This document shows positions 37,039 to 46,261 of a DNA stretch of 64,000 nt, one piece after another. The notes beneath the pieces were generated by a model, which was not told the origin of the DNA, made no database searches, and saw only the letters and a program-made list of their open reading frames with translations. The stretch is taken from contig NZ_AP014636.1 of assembly GCF_001547935.1 (NCBI RefSeq), forward strand, positions 868,001 to 932,000, written 5' to 3'. Position 1 is the first letter of the stretch. Each line of letters opens with the position of its first letter. Both the position numbers and the translations under genes were made by a program. This stretch comes from Vibrio tritonius. Its GTDB lineage: Bacteria; Pseudomonadota; Gammaproteobacteria; Enterobacterales; Vibrionaceae.

Positions 37039-38943
37039 CTACCGAAGTTTGAATTTGCCTACAATAGTGGCTAAGCGCTCGTTGATACCAGAAATATCGT
37101 TCACTTGAGCGGAAGAATCAACATCGTTTTGGTTTAGCTGCTTAACGATGTCAGTTATTTCCGACATGTTTTTACTGATCTCAGCAGTCACGCGGTCTTG
37201 TTCTTCTGCAGAGGTTGCGATCTTAATACTGAGGTCCGTAATATTGCCGACTTGCGAGGTAAGGCTGTTAAGCGATGTTTCAACCTCTGTCGTGCCGTTG
37301 AACGTTTCGTGGCAAGTGGACTTTGTCCCTTCCATTAAGCTCAACACTTCTTGGCTACCATCGAGTAGTTTGGTGAGTGCTCGTTCAATTTCTTCCGTGC
37401 TTTCTTGGGTTCGACTGGCGAGTGCTCGAACTTCATCAGCTACAACCGCAAAACCGCGTCCTTGCTCACCAGCGCGAGCTGCTTCAATGGCGGCGTTTAG
37501 TGCAAGTAGGTTTGTTTGAGCTGCAATGTCTCCTATAACACTTAATATTTGGTTAATGCCTTTGGTTTCATCACTCATGTTGCTCATACTGCTTGCCGTG
37601 TTTTCAACATCAGAGACGAGTCGATCAACATAAGATTTGGCGTTGTTTAGCGTACGCAGTGATGAACTCCCCATCTGCGATACTTCTTTCGTGTATTCGA
37701 CCGATTCCTGTGCATTTTGCGCCATCATATTAGCCGTTGCACTCATCTCCTCAATAGCGGTAGAAATTTGTTCCGTTTCGCGTACATGCTGATTGAGAAT
37801 GGTTGAATTTTGGGTTGATGTGCGCTCTAAAGAGGAAATGTTATTGACTAATTGACCAGAGAAATCTTCAATCTGCAACATCATTTTTTGTAAGTGACTA
37901 ATAAACGTATTGACGTCCTCAGCGATAATGCCAAGGTCATCATTTGAAGTAACATCTAGGCGGCGTGTTAAATCACCCTCACCGCTAGAGAGAGTATGGA
38001 TTGTCTCTTTAAGGGCAAGAATTGGTCGATATAGAATGTTCAATAGCAGCATGGTCAACAGTACTGCGATAACAACACAAATAATGGTTAAAATGATGGT
38101 CTGTTTGGCCATGCTGTCCAAAGACGCAAACACCACGCTCTTATCGAGCCCAACCAACAAATACCAATTTTTATCACCGTACTGGATTTTTTCAGAAAAC
38201 ATGACTTTATCGACATCGCCAAGTTTGTAGTCGATACTGCGGTCACCACGCTTAATTTTATCAACTAAATGCGATAGTGAACCAAAGTCCATTAACTTTT
38301 GTCCGACTTTTACTGCTGTTGATGTGCTGGCGAGAATTGAAGAATCATCTTGCATGATGAGCGTTACCGCTCCTTTCATTTCAACGGAATTCACTACATC
38401 TTTCAATACGGTTAGCGGAATATCAGCTAATACAACAGAGCGTGTCCCTGCACGTTTACCGATACTCACCATGAGCTCTTGCGTCGTGGCATCGGCGTAA
38501 GGATCGGTATATATCAGCCCCGATGCTGACATCGCATCTTTGAACCAAGGCCGTTGTGATGCGTTGTAAGTTGGCGGGTTTTTGAAGTCTGTCCATCCCG
38601 GTAATGGGTAAGAACAGTAAGCATCACCATTATCAAAACCAATAGTGATGTTAAAAATATCGGAAGCTGAGGCAGCGATCCTCATATTTTGTGCATGATT
38701 ACTGGTGTAATTATTCTTTTGATAATCTTGAGCCAAATTGTCGATTGCTCTGGATTTTTGAGTAATGAATGACGTTAATTTCCCCGCGATTTGATGAACA
38801 TAGTTAGTGGTATTTTGATAAATCGTTGTTGTTAAAATCTCACTAGCGCTGCGATAGTTAAAATAGTTTGACGTTCCTACAGAAAGTCCGGTGATCAAAG
38901 CGGAAGATAGAATTAATGTCCGTTTAAAGCCAAGCTTGCTCAT
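37039..38943 (-). CDS. Methyl-accepting chemotaxis protein with dCache sensor
   Basis: Inner-membrane chemoreceptor of 634 residues: TM1 (about 9-30), a periplasmic dCache_1 domain, TM2 (about 280-302), HAMP (about 303-355) and a cytoplasmic signalling domain whose tip reads [36 protein letters not shown]. In the sensor the stretch SQRPWFKDA...YTDPYAD...LADIPL matches the amino-acid-binding dCache pattern (Arg-x-Trp-aromatic, Tyr, Asp), with Phe in place of the usual Tyr after Trp. Amino acids are therefore likely ligands. No C-terminal CheR-tether pentapeptide is seen. Monocistronic. Confidence 0.92.
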   Translation of the reverse strand: MSKLGFKRTLILSSALITGLSVGTSNYFNYRSASEILTTTIYQNTTNYVHQIAGKLTSFITQKSRAIDNLAQDYQKNNYTSNHAQNMRIAASASDIFNITIGFDNGDAYCSYPLPGWTDFKNPPTYNASQRPWFKDAMSASGLIYTDPYADATTQELMVSIGKRAGTRSVVLADIPLTVLKDVVNSVEMKGAVTLIMQDDSSILASTSTAVKVGQKLMDFGSLSHLVDKIKRGDRSIDYKLGDVDKVMFSEKIQYGDKNWYLLVGLDKSVVFASLDSMAKQTIILTIICVVIAVLLTMLLLNILYRPILALKETIHTLSSGEGDLTRRLDVTSNDDLGIIAEDVNTFISHLQKMMLQIEDFSGQLVNNISSLERTSTQNSTILNQHVRETEQISTAIEEMSATANMMAQNAQESVEYTKEVSQMGSSSLRTLNNAKSYVDRLVSDVENTASSMSNMSDETKGINQILSVIGDIAAQTNLLALNAAIEAARAGEQGRGFAVVADEVRALASRTQESTEEIERALTKLLDGSQEVLSLMEGTKSTCHETFNGTTEVETSLNSLTSQVGNITDLSIKIATSAEEQDRVTAEISKNMSEITDIVKQLNQNDVDSSAQVNDISGINERLATIVGKFKLR

Positions 38944-39306
38944 AGTTTCCTCATGATTGTTATCATTGAGCTGCTCATGTTGCTCAATGTGCCACCAGCC
39001 ATAAGTAGTACTGGTTCCAACGAGTTAGTATGGTTTTGGTATATAACCTTAATAGTCAGGCAGTAGAGCAACATACCTTTGCATAACAAGGTTACAAAAA
39101 TGAGTTTAGGACAAGGATTTCAATTAGGGACAAATAATTTGCACTAAATATGTGAGCAATAACAAAATTTATTGTGATTGATTATGCTAGACAGCTGGTT
39201 TTTTGGGGAGAGGGCAAATTAGGTTATGCGGACGAACTGTGTTTGGGGTTGCTTAGATAAAAATACAGGCACATACGTGCCTGTATAAAAAGTAGTTAAC
39301 GTTGAA
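38944..39306. other. Intergenic region between chemoreceptor and PhnA-like genes
   Basis: About 360 bases with the chemoreceptor promoter and, at its right end, a terminator for the PhnA-like gene (39263-39286). No gene seen. Confidence 0.5.
39258..39290 (-). terminator. Terminator of the PhnA-like gene
   Basis: Stem ATACAGGCAC / GTGCCTGTAT with a four-base loop; read on the minus strand it is followed by TTTTTATC. Confidence 0.85.
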
Positions 39307-39873
39307 TTACTTTTTACGGCAATATTCCGCAATCACATACATGGATTGTCCGTTTGCTTTACCAGAGATCAGTTTTGGATCGTCTGATAAGCTAATACCA
39401 CGAATCACTGTACCTTGCTTGATTACTTGGCTTGAGCCTTTTACTGGTAGGTCTTTGATGATAGTGACGTCATCACCTTTTTTCAGTTCAACGCCGTTTA
39501 CATCACGAGGTTTCTCAGCATCGTCGTCCATACCAATTGCAGCCCAGTTAGCAACGTCTTCTTCCATGTACATCATATCGAGAAGATCTTGCGCCCAACC
39601 TTGTTCAGCGGCTAAACCTTTTAATTGACGCCAAGCCATAACTTGGACCGGAGCCTCTTGGCTCCACATGCTGTCATTAAGACAACGCCAGTGGTTTACA
39701 TCTACTGTTTCTGGATTTTCGATTTGACCTTTACAGGTATCGCATAGCATCACAGCGTGATCGACAGTAATTTGCGTGTGAGGAGCAACAACAAAAGGCG
39801 CTAGAGGTGCGTCAGCGGAGCATAGCTCACATTTTGAGTTGCAGCGTGCAAGTAAAGTTGCTTCAGTAGACAT
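39307..39873 (-). CDS. PhnA/YjdM-family zinc-ribbon protein
   Basis: A 188-residue protein of the PhnA (YjdM) type. Despite the name, these are not shown to cleave phosphonates in E. coli. The N-terminal part has cysteine pairs (CNSKCELC and LCDTC) for zinc; the C-terminal SH3-like PhnA domain is clear (DVNGVELKKGDDVTIIKDLP, then GTVIRGISL and YVIAEYCRKK). Start at 39873 (MSTEATLLARC) is chosen over a frame start 18 codons upstream that lacks similarity. Monocistronic. Confidence 0.85.
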   Translation of the reverse strand: MSTEATLLARCNSKCELCSADAPLAPFVVAPHTQITVDHAVMLCDTCKGQIENPETVDVNHWRCLNDSMWSQEAPVQVMAWRQLKGLAAEQGWAQDLLDMMYMEEDVANWAAIGMDDDAEKPRDVNGVELKKGDDVTIIKDLPVKGSSQVIKQGTVIRGISLSDDPKLISGKANGQSMYVIAEYCRKK

Positions 39874-40129
39874 TTGTTTCCACCATTGTAAATTTCGTGA
39901 GCGGGGTATTATCCATTTTATACACAAGAAGAAAAGGGATATTCACCGAAATTGGCAAAAATCATGATCTTGTGTGACTTAAATCATTGCTATTACGTCA
40001 TCAAAATGAATCAGTACGGGCTTTGTTCAGTCATAAGTGTGGTGCACACCCAAAACAAAAACAAACCTTTTTTTCTGACTTTTACACCGCTAAACTAGTA
40101 TTTAACTATTCATTATCAGGAGCTTGACC

Positions 40130-40561
40130 ATGAATATTTGGAAAAAGCCAATAAGTCTTGAGATTCTAAACGCCACATCAAAAAATACGCTAATCGACCA
40201 TCTCAATATTGTGTACACCGAGATTGCAGATGAGAGCATTACTGCCACCATGCCGGTTTGTTCTTTTACTCATCAGCCTTTAGGTATGTTGCATGGTGGT
40301 GCATCGGTGGTACTTGCCGAAACGTTAGGCTCTGTGGCGGCCAATTTCTGTGTTGGTGATGATGAATTTTGTGTGGGGTTAGACATCAATGCAAACCATG
40401 TTCGCTCTATGCGTGATGGTATGGTGATTGGTACAGCTACGCCAATTCACCGTGGAGTTTCGACTCAAGTGTGGCAAATTAACATAACCGACGAGCGCGA
40501 TCGCTTGGTATGTACTAGCCGTCTAACCATCGCGGTTCGTAAAGTTCGTAAGCCAGAGTAG
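40130..40561 (+). CDS. Hotdog-fold thioesterase (MenI/EntH-like)
   Basis: A 143-residue acyl-CoA thioesterase of the PaaI/YbdB subgroup. The motif QPLGMLHGGASVVLAETLGS contains the catalytic region (His-Gly-Gly and the acidic residue of AETLGS), followed by GLDINANHVRSMRDG, typical of 1,4-dihydroxy-2-naphthoyl-CoA or enterobactin-proofreading hydrolases. ATG at 40130 has CAGGAG seven bases upstream; the TTG two codons earlier is rejected. A small gene follows seven bases after the stop. Confidence 0.88.
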   Translation: MNIWKKPISLEILNATSKNTLIDHLNIVYTEIADESITATMPVCSFTHQPLGMLHGGASVVLAETLGSVAANFCVGDDEFCVGLDINANHVRSMRDGMVIGTATPIHRGVSTQVWQINITDERDRLVCTSRLTIAVRKVRKPE

Positions 40562-40567
40562 AGCAAG

Positions 40568-40801
40568 ATGTTAATTGAATTTAGCCAAGGAAAAATTATC
40601 GTGACTCCTCACGAGATCGTGGTGAAACTTTCTTCCTTACCGCAGTGTGTTTTACAAGCGGAGCAAAGCGCGGTTTCCCTATTTGGTGCTGGTGCAAACG
40701 TGATGATGGCCAACGTTGGGGGAGTGAAATGGTCATTAAAACTAGACAGTGAAGAACAAATTCAGACGATTTCTCAAGAGCTTGGCTGCGAAATAGCTTA
40801 A
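40568..40801 (+). CDS. Small protein, 77 aa (DUF3389-like)
   Basis: Begins MLIEFSQGKIIVTPHEIVVK and ends with SEEQIQTISQELGCEIA. Alternating strands suggest a small alpha/beta or all-beta fold; no signal or membrane helix. From memory it resembles the short Vibrionaceae family DUF3389, without known function. It directly follows the thioesterase (seven-base gap) and is probably cotranscribed, then SgrR follows 103 bases on. Confidence 0.6.
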   Translation: MLIEFSQGKIIVTPHEIVVKLSSLPQCVLQAEQSAVSLFGAGANVMMANVGGVKWSLKLDSEEQIQTISQELGCEIA

Positions 40802-40904
40802 GTTATCACAAATGATGTGATCCACAACAAAGGCGTGCTTGCTTTCTCAGTCTAAAATGAGGAAACTGAATTTTATTATACTGATATAAGAGAATTTCCC
40901 CTAT

Positions 40905-42599
40905 ATGAGCAGTCCACGCCTTCGTGTCCAGTTTGAAACTCTGTTTGAATACTACGCTGGCCAAGATACCGAGACACAACTGGAAGATGTGACTGACATT
41001 CTCTGCTGTACTCGGCGCAATGCCCGTATTGTATTAAATAAAATGGAAGAAGAGGGGTGGATTGAATGGCATCCCGCGGCTGGACGGGGCAAGTTATCAC
41101 GGCTTAATTTTAAGCGTAGCCGTTCAGACGTAAGTGAAAACTTGGCACGACGTTACCTCGATGAAGGGAAAATCGGTCAAGCATTAGGGGTGTTGGAAAA
41201 TGACGCCGCTAAACTCACCCAGGTGATTCAAAGCTATTTGGGGGTTCAACATTCAGAAGGTATGCCCGTGGTGCGGCTACCTTATTATCGTCCACTTTCC
41301 ATGCTTAACCCCGCCAAGTCCATGCGACGTTCAGAGCAACATATTGCTCGACAAGTCTTTAGTGGGCTGACTCGATTTGATGAAAATGAAGACATTCGGC
41401 CAGACTTAGCCCACAGTTGGGAGGCGCTGAGCTCGCACCATTGGCGTTTTTACTTACGCCCTGGTGTTCGTTTTCATAATGGTGAATTGCTCACAACAGA
41501 TATCGTGGTAGATAGCCTGTGGCGTTTACGAACGCTAAAACTGTTTTCTCACTTAGAATCTGTCTCTTCGCCAGGGGATTGGGTAGTCGATATTTATTTG
41601 CAAAAGGCCGATCAACATCTACCGCTTTGGCTCGCAGAGACCAGCGCCAAAATTACCTTACCTGAGAGTTCACGTAACGACGACTTTGATTTGCTTCCTG
41701 TGGGGACCGGGCCATACCGAGTGGTACTTAATGACGATAAGCGGCTCGTGCTTCAAGCCTATGATGGCTACTTTGGTTTTCGGCCACTATTAGACCGCGT
41801 TGAGGTGTGGGTCATTGACGAAGTGCATTCTTCGTTGGTCTTTCCTTCATTAACTAATCCCATAAAATCTGGACGTAAAACCTCATTTACCGAAGATGTA
41901 GAGCTCGATCCTGGTTGTACTTATCTGCTTCTTAACCGCAAACAAGGCGTTGCCGCACAAGATGAATGGGCCGATTATCTGTGTAATAAGCTCTCAACGC
42001 TGAATTTAATGCGCATGTTGCCTGAGGAATCAATTGTGGAAATGGGGCTGTTGCCAGCCCATGGATTAAAACCTGGTTGGTACCATCGACCACTTACCAA
42101 TTCTATTGCAGTGCCACTGCGTGGCCAGACTATTCGCATCGCTTACCATGCTCGCCATCCTATGTTTCCATTATTGGCCAATGCGATAGAAAAACTGCTT
42201 CATGACGACGGTCTAAAAGTTGAATTTGTTCGTTACGAACAAAGTGTGGTCGAGCCTGACTCGATCAACATTTGGATTAAGGCGATGGGCATCGCCAATC
42301 ACCGAGACGATGCATTAGCGGGCTGGTTACTGAACGATTCTGATATCGAGATCATGAGTCAACACGACGATTTCAGTTATTGGCACGAGCTGATTGATGA
42401 ATGGCGTGAAGAGTCAGATCAACCTTTCCCTGGCCGGGAAATTGGCAAATCATTGATCGAAAAAAGACAGCTGGTTCCCTTGTTCCACTGCTGGTTAGGG
42501 GTTTCTAAAGACCAATGTGGCGCGCTACAAAATGCCAAATGCAATGCACTAGGTTGGTTCGATTTTAGTCAAGTATGGATAAAACCCGATCATATCTGA
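40905..42599 (+). CDS. sgrR: SgrR-family transcriptional regulator
   Basis: A 564-residue regulator with an N-terminal winged helix (SgrR_N: VTDILCCTRRNARIVLNKMEEEGWIEW, about 26-52) and a solute-binding-protein-like ligand domain (SBP_bac_5: IARQVFSGLTRFDENEDIRPDLAHSWE, FYLRPGVRFHNGE, VGTGPYRV). In E. coli SgrR activates the sRNA SgrS under sugar-phosphate stress. No SgrS or SgrT is seen next to it, so the target here is unknown. A palindrome ATCACA-N5-TGTGAT at 40805-40821 lies upstream and could be an operator. Confidence 0.85.
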   Translation: MSSPRLRVQFETLFEYYAGQDTETQLEDVTDILCCTRRNARIVLNKMEEEGWIEWHPAAGRGKLSRLNFKRSRSDVSENLARRYLDEGKIGQALGVLENDAAKLTQVIQSYLGVQHSEGMPVVRLPYYRPLSMLNPAKSMRRSEQHIARQVFSGLTRFDENEDIRPDLAHSWEALSSHHWRFYLRPGVRFHNGELLTTDIVVDSLWRLRTLKLFSHLESVSSPGDWVVDIYLQKADQHLPLWLAETSAKITLPESSRNDDFDLLPVGTGPYRVVLNDDKRLVLQAYDGYFGFRPLLDRVEVWVIDEVHSSLVFPSLTNPIKSGRKTSFTEDVELDPGCTYLLLNRKQGVAAQDEWADYLCNKLSTLNLMRMLPEESIVEMGLLPAHGLKPGWYHRPLTNSIAVPLRGQTIRIAYHARHPMFPLLANAIEKLLHDDGLKVEFVRYEQSVVEPDSINIWIKAMGIANHRDDALAGWLLNDSDIEIMSQHDDFSYWHELIDEWREESDQPFPGREIGKSLIEKRQLVPLFHCWLGVSKDQCGALQNAKCNALGWFDFSQVWIKPDHI

Positions 42600-42687
42600 G
42601 GTTTTTTGGTATTGAGTGGAGCCGCTCACATAAATGTCTACCATGCCGACTATGCTTGAGATACGAACAGATTATCACGAGGTGTAT

Positions 42688-42762
42688 ATGGAGCTTGGTT
42701 TGGTTTTCGCTTTCATCATCGTTGGTATTCTTATGGTATGCAAAGAGATGAAATCGCAGTAA
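42688..42762 (+). CDS. Small membrane protein, 24 aa
   Basis: Frame MELGLVFAFIIVGILMVCKE then MKSQ, a single hydrophobic helix with a basic cytoplasmic end. GAGG lies five bases before the ATG and a strong terminator follows four bases after the stop. Such short one-helix proteins are often regulatory subunits. No family assigned. Confidence 0.5.
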   Translation: MELGLVFAFIIVGILMVCKEMKSQ

Positions 42763-42764
42763 TG

Positions 42765-42794
42765 AAAAAGCCCGCTGTTATAGCGGGCTTTTAT
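42765..42794. terminator. Bidirectional terminator before the haem receptor gene
   Basis: AAAGCCCGCT / AGCGGGCTTT stem, five-base loop, A run before and TTTT after; lies between convergent genes. Confidence 0.9.
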
Positions 42795-42806
42795 TAGATT
42801 GTAGAA

Positions 42807-44924
42807 TCAGAACTGATATTTAGCTGAAACAGCAAAGTTGCGTTTTGCTTCTGTATCCGATGAGTATAGCTGGTTACGACCACGCACATTATTCCAAGAG
42901 TAGTACTCTTTATCCGTCAAGTTAAACACCCCAGCAGAAAGAGTTAAGTCTTTGATTGGCTTATAATATGCAGTAATATTAACCACAGTTGCGCTTCGCA
43001 TTTCTGTTTGGCTGCTTGAGCTAATATCGCCCGAGTGTTTGGCTGCGGTGTAGTTCACTTTCACACTGCTACCCCATGTTTGGTTAGGGGAGTCGTAGTT
43101 AAGCGATACGATGGCATTCCATGGGTTTACGCTGTCTAACGGTTCACCATCACCATCTTCACCTTCCGTATAAGCTGCAACGGTTTTTGTGTTTAAACCT
43201 TCAGGAGCCCCGACCAATTCATCCCAACGCAAGGTGTTAGCCAGTTCAATCCCTTTGATTTTTGCTTTGTCGATGTTGGTGTAGTAGTACTGAGTTAAAC
43301 CGTTATCACCAGCTTGGTTGGTTTGGTCTATAAAGTCGTCGTAATCGCTGTAGAATACTGAAATTTCCGATGCACTAAAGCGGTTACTGTTACGGTATCC
43401 AAGCTCATACGAAATACTTTTTTCAGCTTTTAGGTCAGCATTAGGAATGCTTTCGTAACCGTATTCAGGATGGCTGTAAATATAATACAGTTCATCAAAT
43501 GACGGTGCACGGAAGCCTTGACTCACTTGTGCAAATAGCGAGTTTTGTTGGTTTAAGTGGTAAACAGATCCGAGGCGTGCGGTCAGTGCTGAGTCACTAT
43601 AACTATCATAACTTTCACCATCAACATCACTAGGATCGGTATTAAACCAATCGTAACGTAGCCCCGGTGTCACCAATAGGTCGCCATTGAGGAAACTTAT
43701 CTGGTCTTGTACGAACACCCCAAACTTCTGTTCTTTTACATCAGGGGTATACACGGTTTCAGCCGATGTTGTGGTGCCGCTGCTGGTCGTGGTATCTGTC
43801 ACAAAGGAATTGGTGATATCGGCATAGCTATAGTTGGCACCATAGGTAAATTGATGTTCGTTACCCAATAGCGTCACTTTTTTGTTTAGCTGAGTTTCAC
43901 CTTCCCATTTTTTCGATTCGTATACATAATCTTTCTTCTCATAACTTGAAGAGGAACTATAAGTACGGTGGGTGAGGTTACTTTCTTTTTTATCTTGCCA
44001 GTTCACTTGCGAAACGATGGAATCGGCCATGCCTAAATGGCTGTACCAAATGTGTTTAAGGCCAAGGCGCACTTTGTCCGTCGTGTCGTCACCGGTATAG
44101 CCGGTGTAGTTTGCATTGTAGATGTCAGAATCCGTTTGATTATGAATATCTTCACCAATGAATTCAATGCGATGATCATCATTTAACTGATATTGCAGTT
44201 TGAGCATGATGTCATTTTTGGCTGTGTCTTGTGAATCGGCCGAGTAGCTTGCTTCATCATCAGAGTGACGGAAGTTTTGCACTTCTTTGCCATCACGACG
44301 AGTCACCGAAACTAACGAGTCAAGATCGCCAGAACGATGTGCAACAATGACGTTCTCCGCAAAAGATTTATCTTTAGAAGAGTAGGAGAGCTTTACTTGG
44401 CCGCCAGTGTTGTTGCCTTCTTTAATAAAATCAACAGGGTCTTTGGTTTCAAAAGCAACCACGCCACCAACCGCATCACTACCATAAAGACTGGATGCCG
44501 CGCCTTTCACAATTTGCACATTTTTAATCATGTCTGGGTCGATGTAGATAGCACTTGAGTTGATAAACCCAGTTGTTCCGCCATCATACGATTGACCTTG
44601 AGTCATACCATCGACCAAGATTTTAACGCGATTGCCTTCAATACCTCGGATATTGATGTTTTGAATTCCTTGACGATCAGCGCTATTAACGGAAACGCCA
44701 GGAACATCATCAAAAATGTCTTTCAGGTCTTTGTTGAGATTACGTTCGATTTCGTCAGCACTAACGATTGTGACTGAAGCAGCGGTATTACCAAGCGTTT
44801 GGTTACTCCGTGTTGCCGTAACGACAACTTTTTCAAATTGGTTCTGCTCTTGAGTGTCTTCCGCATAGGCGTTATGCGACAGAGCAAGTAAAATTGCCGT
44901 AGAAATGATAGATTTATTAAACAT
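42807..44924 (-). CDS. hutA: TonB-dependent haem receptor, HutA-like
   Basis: Outer-membrane haem/haemoglobin receptor of 705 residues. Signal peptide (cleavage near 21), TonB box region (FEKVVVTATR), plug domain with NINIRGIEGNRVKILVDGMTQ and IVKGAASSLYGSDAVGG, then a 22-strand barrel ending in F. The FRAP-type motif GFRAPSFDELY and a downstream NADL (in place of NPNL) mark the haem receptor family. The sequence recalls V. cholerae HutA (693) closely at the N terminus. A Fur-like box lies upstream, consistent with iron control. Divergent from a LysR gene. Confidence 0.85.
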   Translation of the reverse strand: MFNKSIISTAILLALSHNAYAEDTQEQNQFEKVVVTATRSNQTLGNTAASVTIVSADEIERNLNKDLKDIFDDVPGVSVNSADRQGIQNINIRGIEGNRVKILVDGMTQGQSYDGGTTGFINSSAIYIDPDMIKNVQIVKGAASSLYGSDAVGGVVAFETKDPVDFIKEGNNTGGQVKLSYSSKDKSFAENVIVAHRSGDLDSLVSVTRRDGKEVQNFRHSDDEASYSADSQDTAKNDIMLKLQYQLNDDHRIEFIGEDIHNQTDSDIYNANYTGYTGDDTTDKVRLGLKHIWYSHLGMADSIVSQVNWQDKKESNLTHRTYSSSSSYEKKDYVYESKKWEGETQLNKKVTLLGNEHQFTYGANYSYADITNSFVTDTTTSSGTTTSAETVYTPDVKEQKFGVFVQDQISFLNGDLLVTPGLRYDWFNTDPSDVDGESYDSYSDSALTARLGSVYHLNQQNSLFAQVSQGFRAPSFDELYYIYSHPEYGYESIPNADLKAEKSISYELGYRNSNRFSASEISVFYSDYDDFIDQTNQAGDNGLTQYYYTNIDKAKIKGIELANTLRWDELVGAPEGLNTKTVAAYTEGEDGDGEPLDSVNPWNAIVSLNYDSPNQTWGSSVKVNYTAAKHSGDISSSSQTEMRSATVVNITAYYKPIKDLTLSAGVFNLTDKEYYSWNNVRGRNQLYSSDTEAKRNFAVSAKYQF

Positions 44925-44987
44925 CTACTTTACCTTCTTATCATTATTTTATGTCTTTACGAGAACGGCACAGAGTGTAGTGAATCT

Positions 44988-45010
44988 AAATAATAATTAC
45001 TATCATTTGC
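44988..45010. promoter_or_regulatory. Fur-like box
   Basis: On the minus strand AATGATAGTAATTATTATT fits the 7-1-7 Fur pattern (TGATAAT-A-TTATCA type) with a few mismatches. It is 60-85 bases upstream of the haem receptor start. Confidence 0.6.
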
Positions 45011-45142
45011 ATTTACATATTAAATTTGAGGTTTATCGATATTCTTTTAAATTCATATTGTTTAGTCTATATTTATCATCAAGTTAGTGATTGATTTAAA
45101 CGGCACAACTGGTTAGTCTGTAAATATTTGTAAGTTAATAAA

Positions 45143-45158
45143 TGTGACATAAATCACG
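45143..45158. promoter_or_regulatory. CRP-like binding site
   Basis: TGTGA, six bases, TCACG: nine of ten consensus positions. It lies between the divergent hutA-like and LysR genes. Confidence 0.6.
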
Positions 45159-45302
45159 GAGTGCGAACTTGTTCAACTCGTAGAAAAATGTGTAAGTCCA
45201 TCTTTTCTAACGAAGAATATTGTCAATTGTGCAGAGAGCCGTTGACAGATACGCAAGTCACCAGTGTATTCTGTGGTGAGAACACAATAAGGGAAGCATA
45301 CA

Positions 45303-46190
45303 GTGCAAAGTCCAATAACGTTAGAAGCATTACATATTCTCGATGCCATCGATCGGCGAGGGAGTTTTGCTGCAGCTGCAAATGAACTCAATCGTGCACC
45401 AAGCTCATTGAGTTATCAAATTCAAAAATTAGAACAAGATTTGGACATTATGATCTTTGACCGTTCAGGTCATAAGGCAAACTTCACCGATGCTGGCAAA
45501 CTGATTTTAGAGCGAGGCCGTGCTATCTTGTCGGCAACAGAGAAGTTGGTTCATGATGCGACTGTCTTAGCAAACGGTTGGGAACTTGATATCACATTGG
45601 CTGTTGATGGTCTGATTCCAATTAGCAGCTTTTTCCCATTGGTCGATGCATTAGGCAACGTGAGTAAAACACGAGTTCGCTTGCAGGAAGAAATTTTGGC
45701 CGGTTGTTGGGAATCATTAGCCAATGATAGAGCCGATTTGTTGGTATGCCCACGTATCGATACATTACCGCAAGATGTTAAAGCTGAAAAACTGGGTACG
45801 TTGACCACAGTATGGGTTGCCGCAACCGATCATTATGTACATAAACGAGCTGGCGAATTCGACGAACAGGCTCGTCAGAAATATCGGGTTATCGCCATTG
45901 CCGATACTGCACGAGACCAACCAGCAATGAGTGTGAATATTCTAGAGAAGCAACCCCGTTTAACCGTAACCAATTTAAATGTTAAATGTCAGGCACTTGT
46001 TGATGGTTTAGGTATCGGGACGCTTCCAAGCGTCGTGGCACAGCCCTTAATTGATGCTGGCAAACTTAAAATTATCGATGGCTCAGAGCCTCGTGAGTTA
46101 GACATTATTATGGCGTGGCGACGCAATAAAATTGGGGAAGCCAAGTCTTGGTGTATTCAATACTTGAAAAAACATTGGCAGCTACGTTAA
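45303..46190 (+). CDS. LysR-family transcriptional regulator
   Basis: A 295-residue LTTR. N-terminal winged helix (LEALHILDAIDRRGSFAAAANELNRAPSSLSYQIQKLEQDL) followed by a substrate-binding domain (ITLAVDGLIPISSFFPLV ... GLGIGTLPSVVAQPLI). GTG start with AAGGGA eight bases upstream. The usual divergent target would be the haem receptor, but the receptor has its own Fur-like box, so the target is unclear. Followed five bases after the stop by a deleted repeat element. Confidence 0.88.
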   Translation: MQSPITLEALHILDAIDRRGSFAAAANELNRAPSSLSYQIQKLEQDLDIMIFDRSGHKANFTDAGKLILERGRAILSATEKLVHDATVLANGWELDITLAVDGLIPISSFFPLVDALGNVSKTRVRLQEEILAGCWESLANDRADLLVCPRIDTLPQDVKAEKLGTLTTVWVAATDHYVHKRAGEFDEQARQKYRVIAIADTARDQPAMSVNILEKQPRLTVTNLNVKCQALVDGLGIGTLPSVVAQPLIDAGKLKIIDGSEPRELDIIMAWRRNKIGEAKSWCIQYLKKHWQLR

Positions 46191-46195
46191 GCGTA

Positions 46196-46258
46196 TATAC
46201 CCAAGTAACCTCAAGATGCGGTTTCAGCGAGCATGTATCTTGAGGTCATTTGGGTATA
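46196..46258. repeat. TATACCCAA element, internally deleted copy (63 bp)
   Basis: Keeps about 40 bases of one end and about 20 of the other (tatctt...tgggtata), with all of the interior lost. Forms a near-palindrome that could act as a weak terminator between convergent genes. Confidence 0.85.
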
Positions 46259-46261
46259 ACT

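Larger units (their letters stand above)
44925..45302. other. Regulatory region hutA-like / LysR
   Basis: About 380 bases holding the Fur-like box (44988-45010) for the haem receptor and a CRP-like box (45143-45158) nearer the LysR gene. AAGGGA at 45290-45295 is the ribosome site of the LysR gene. Confidence 0.6.
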
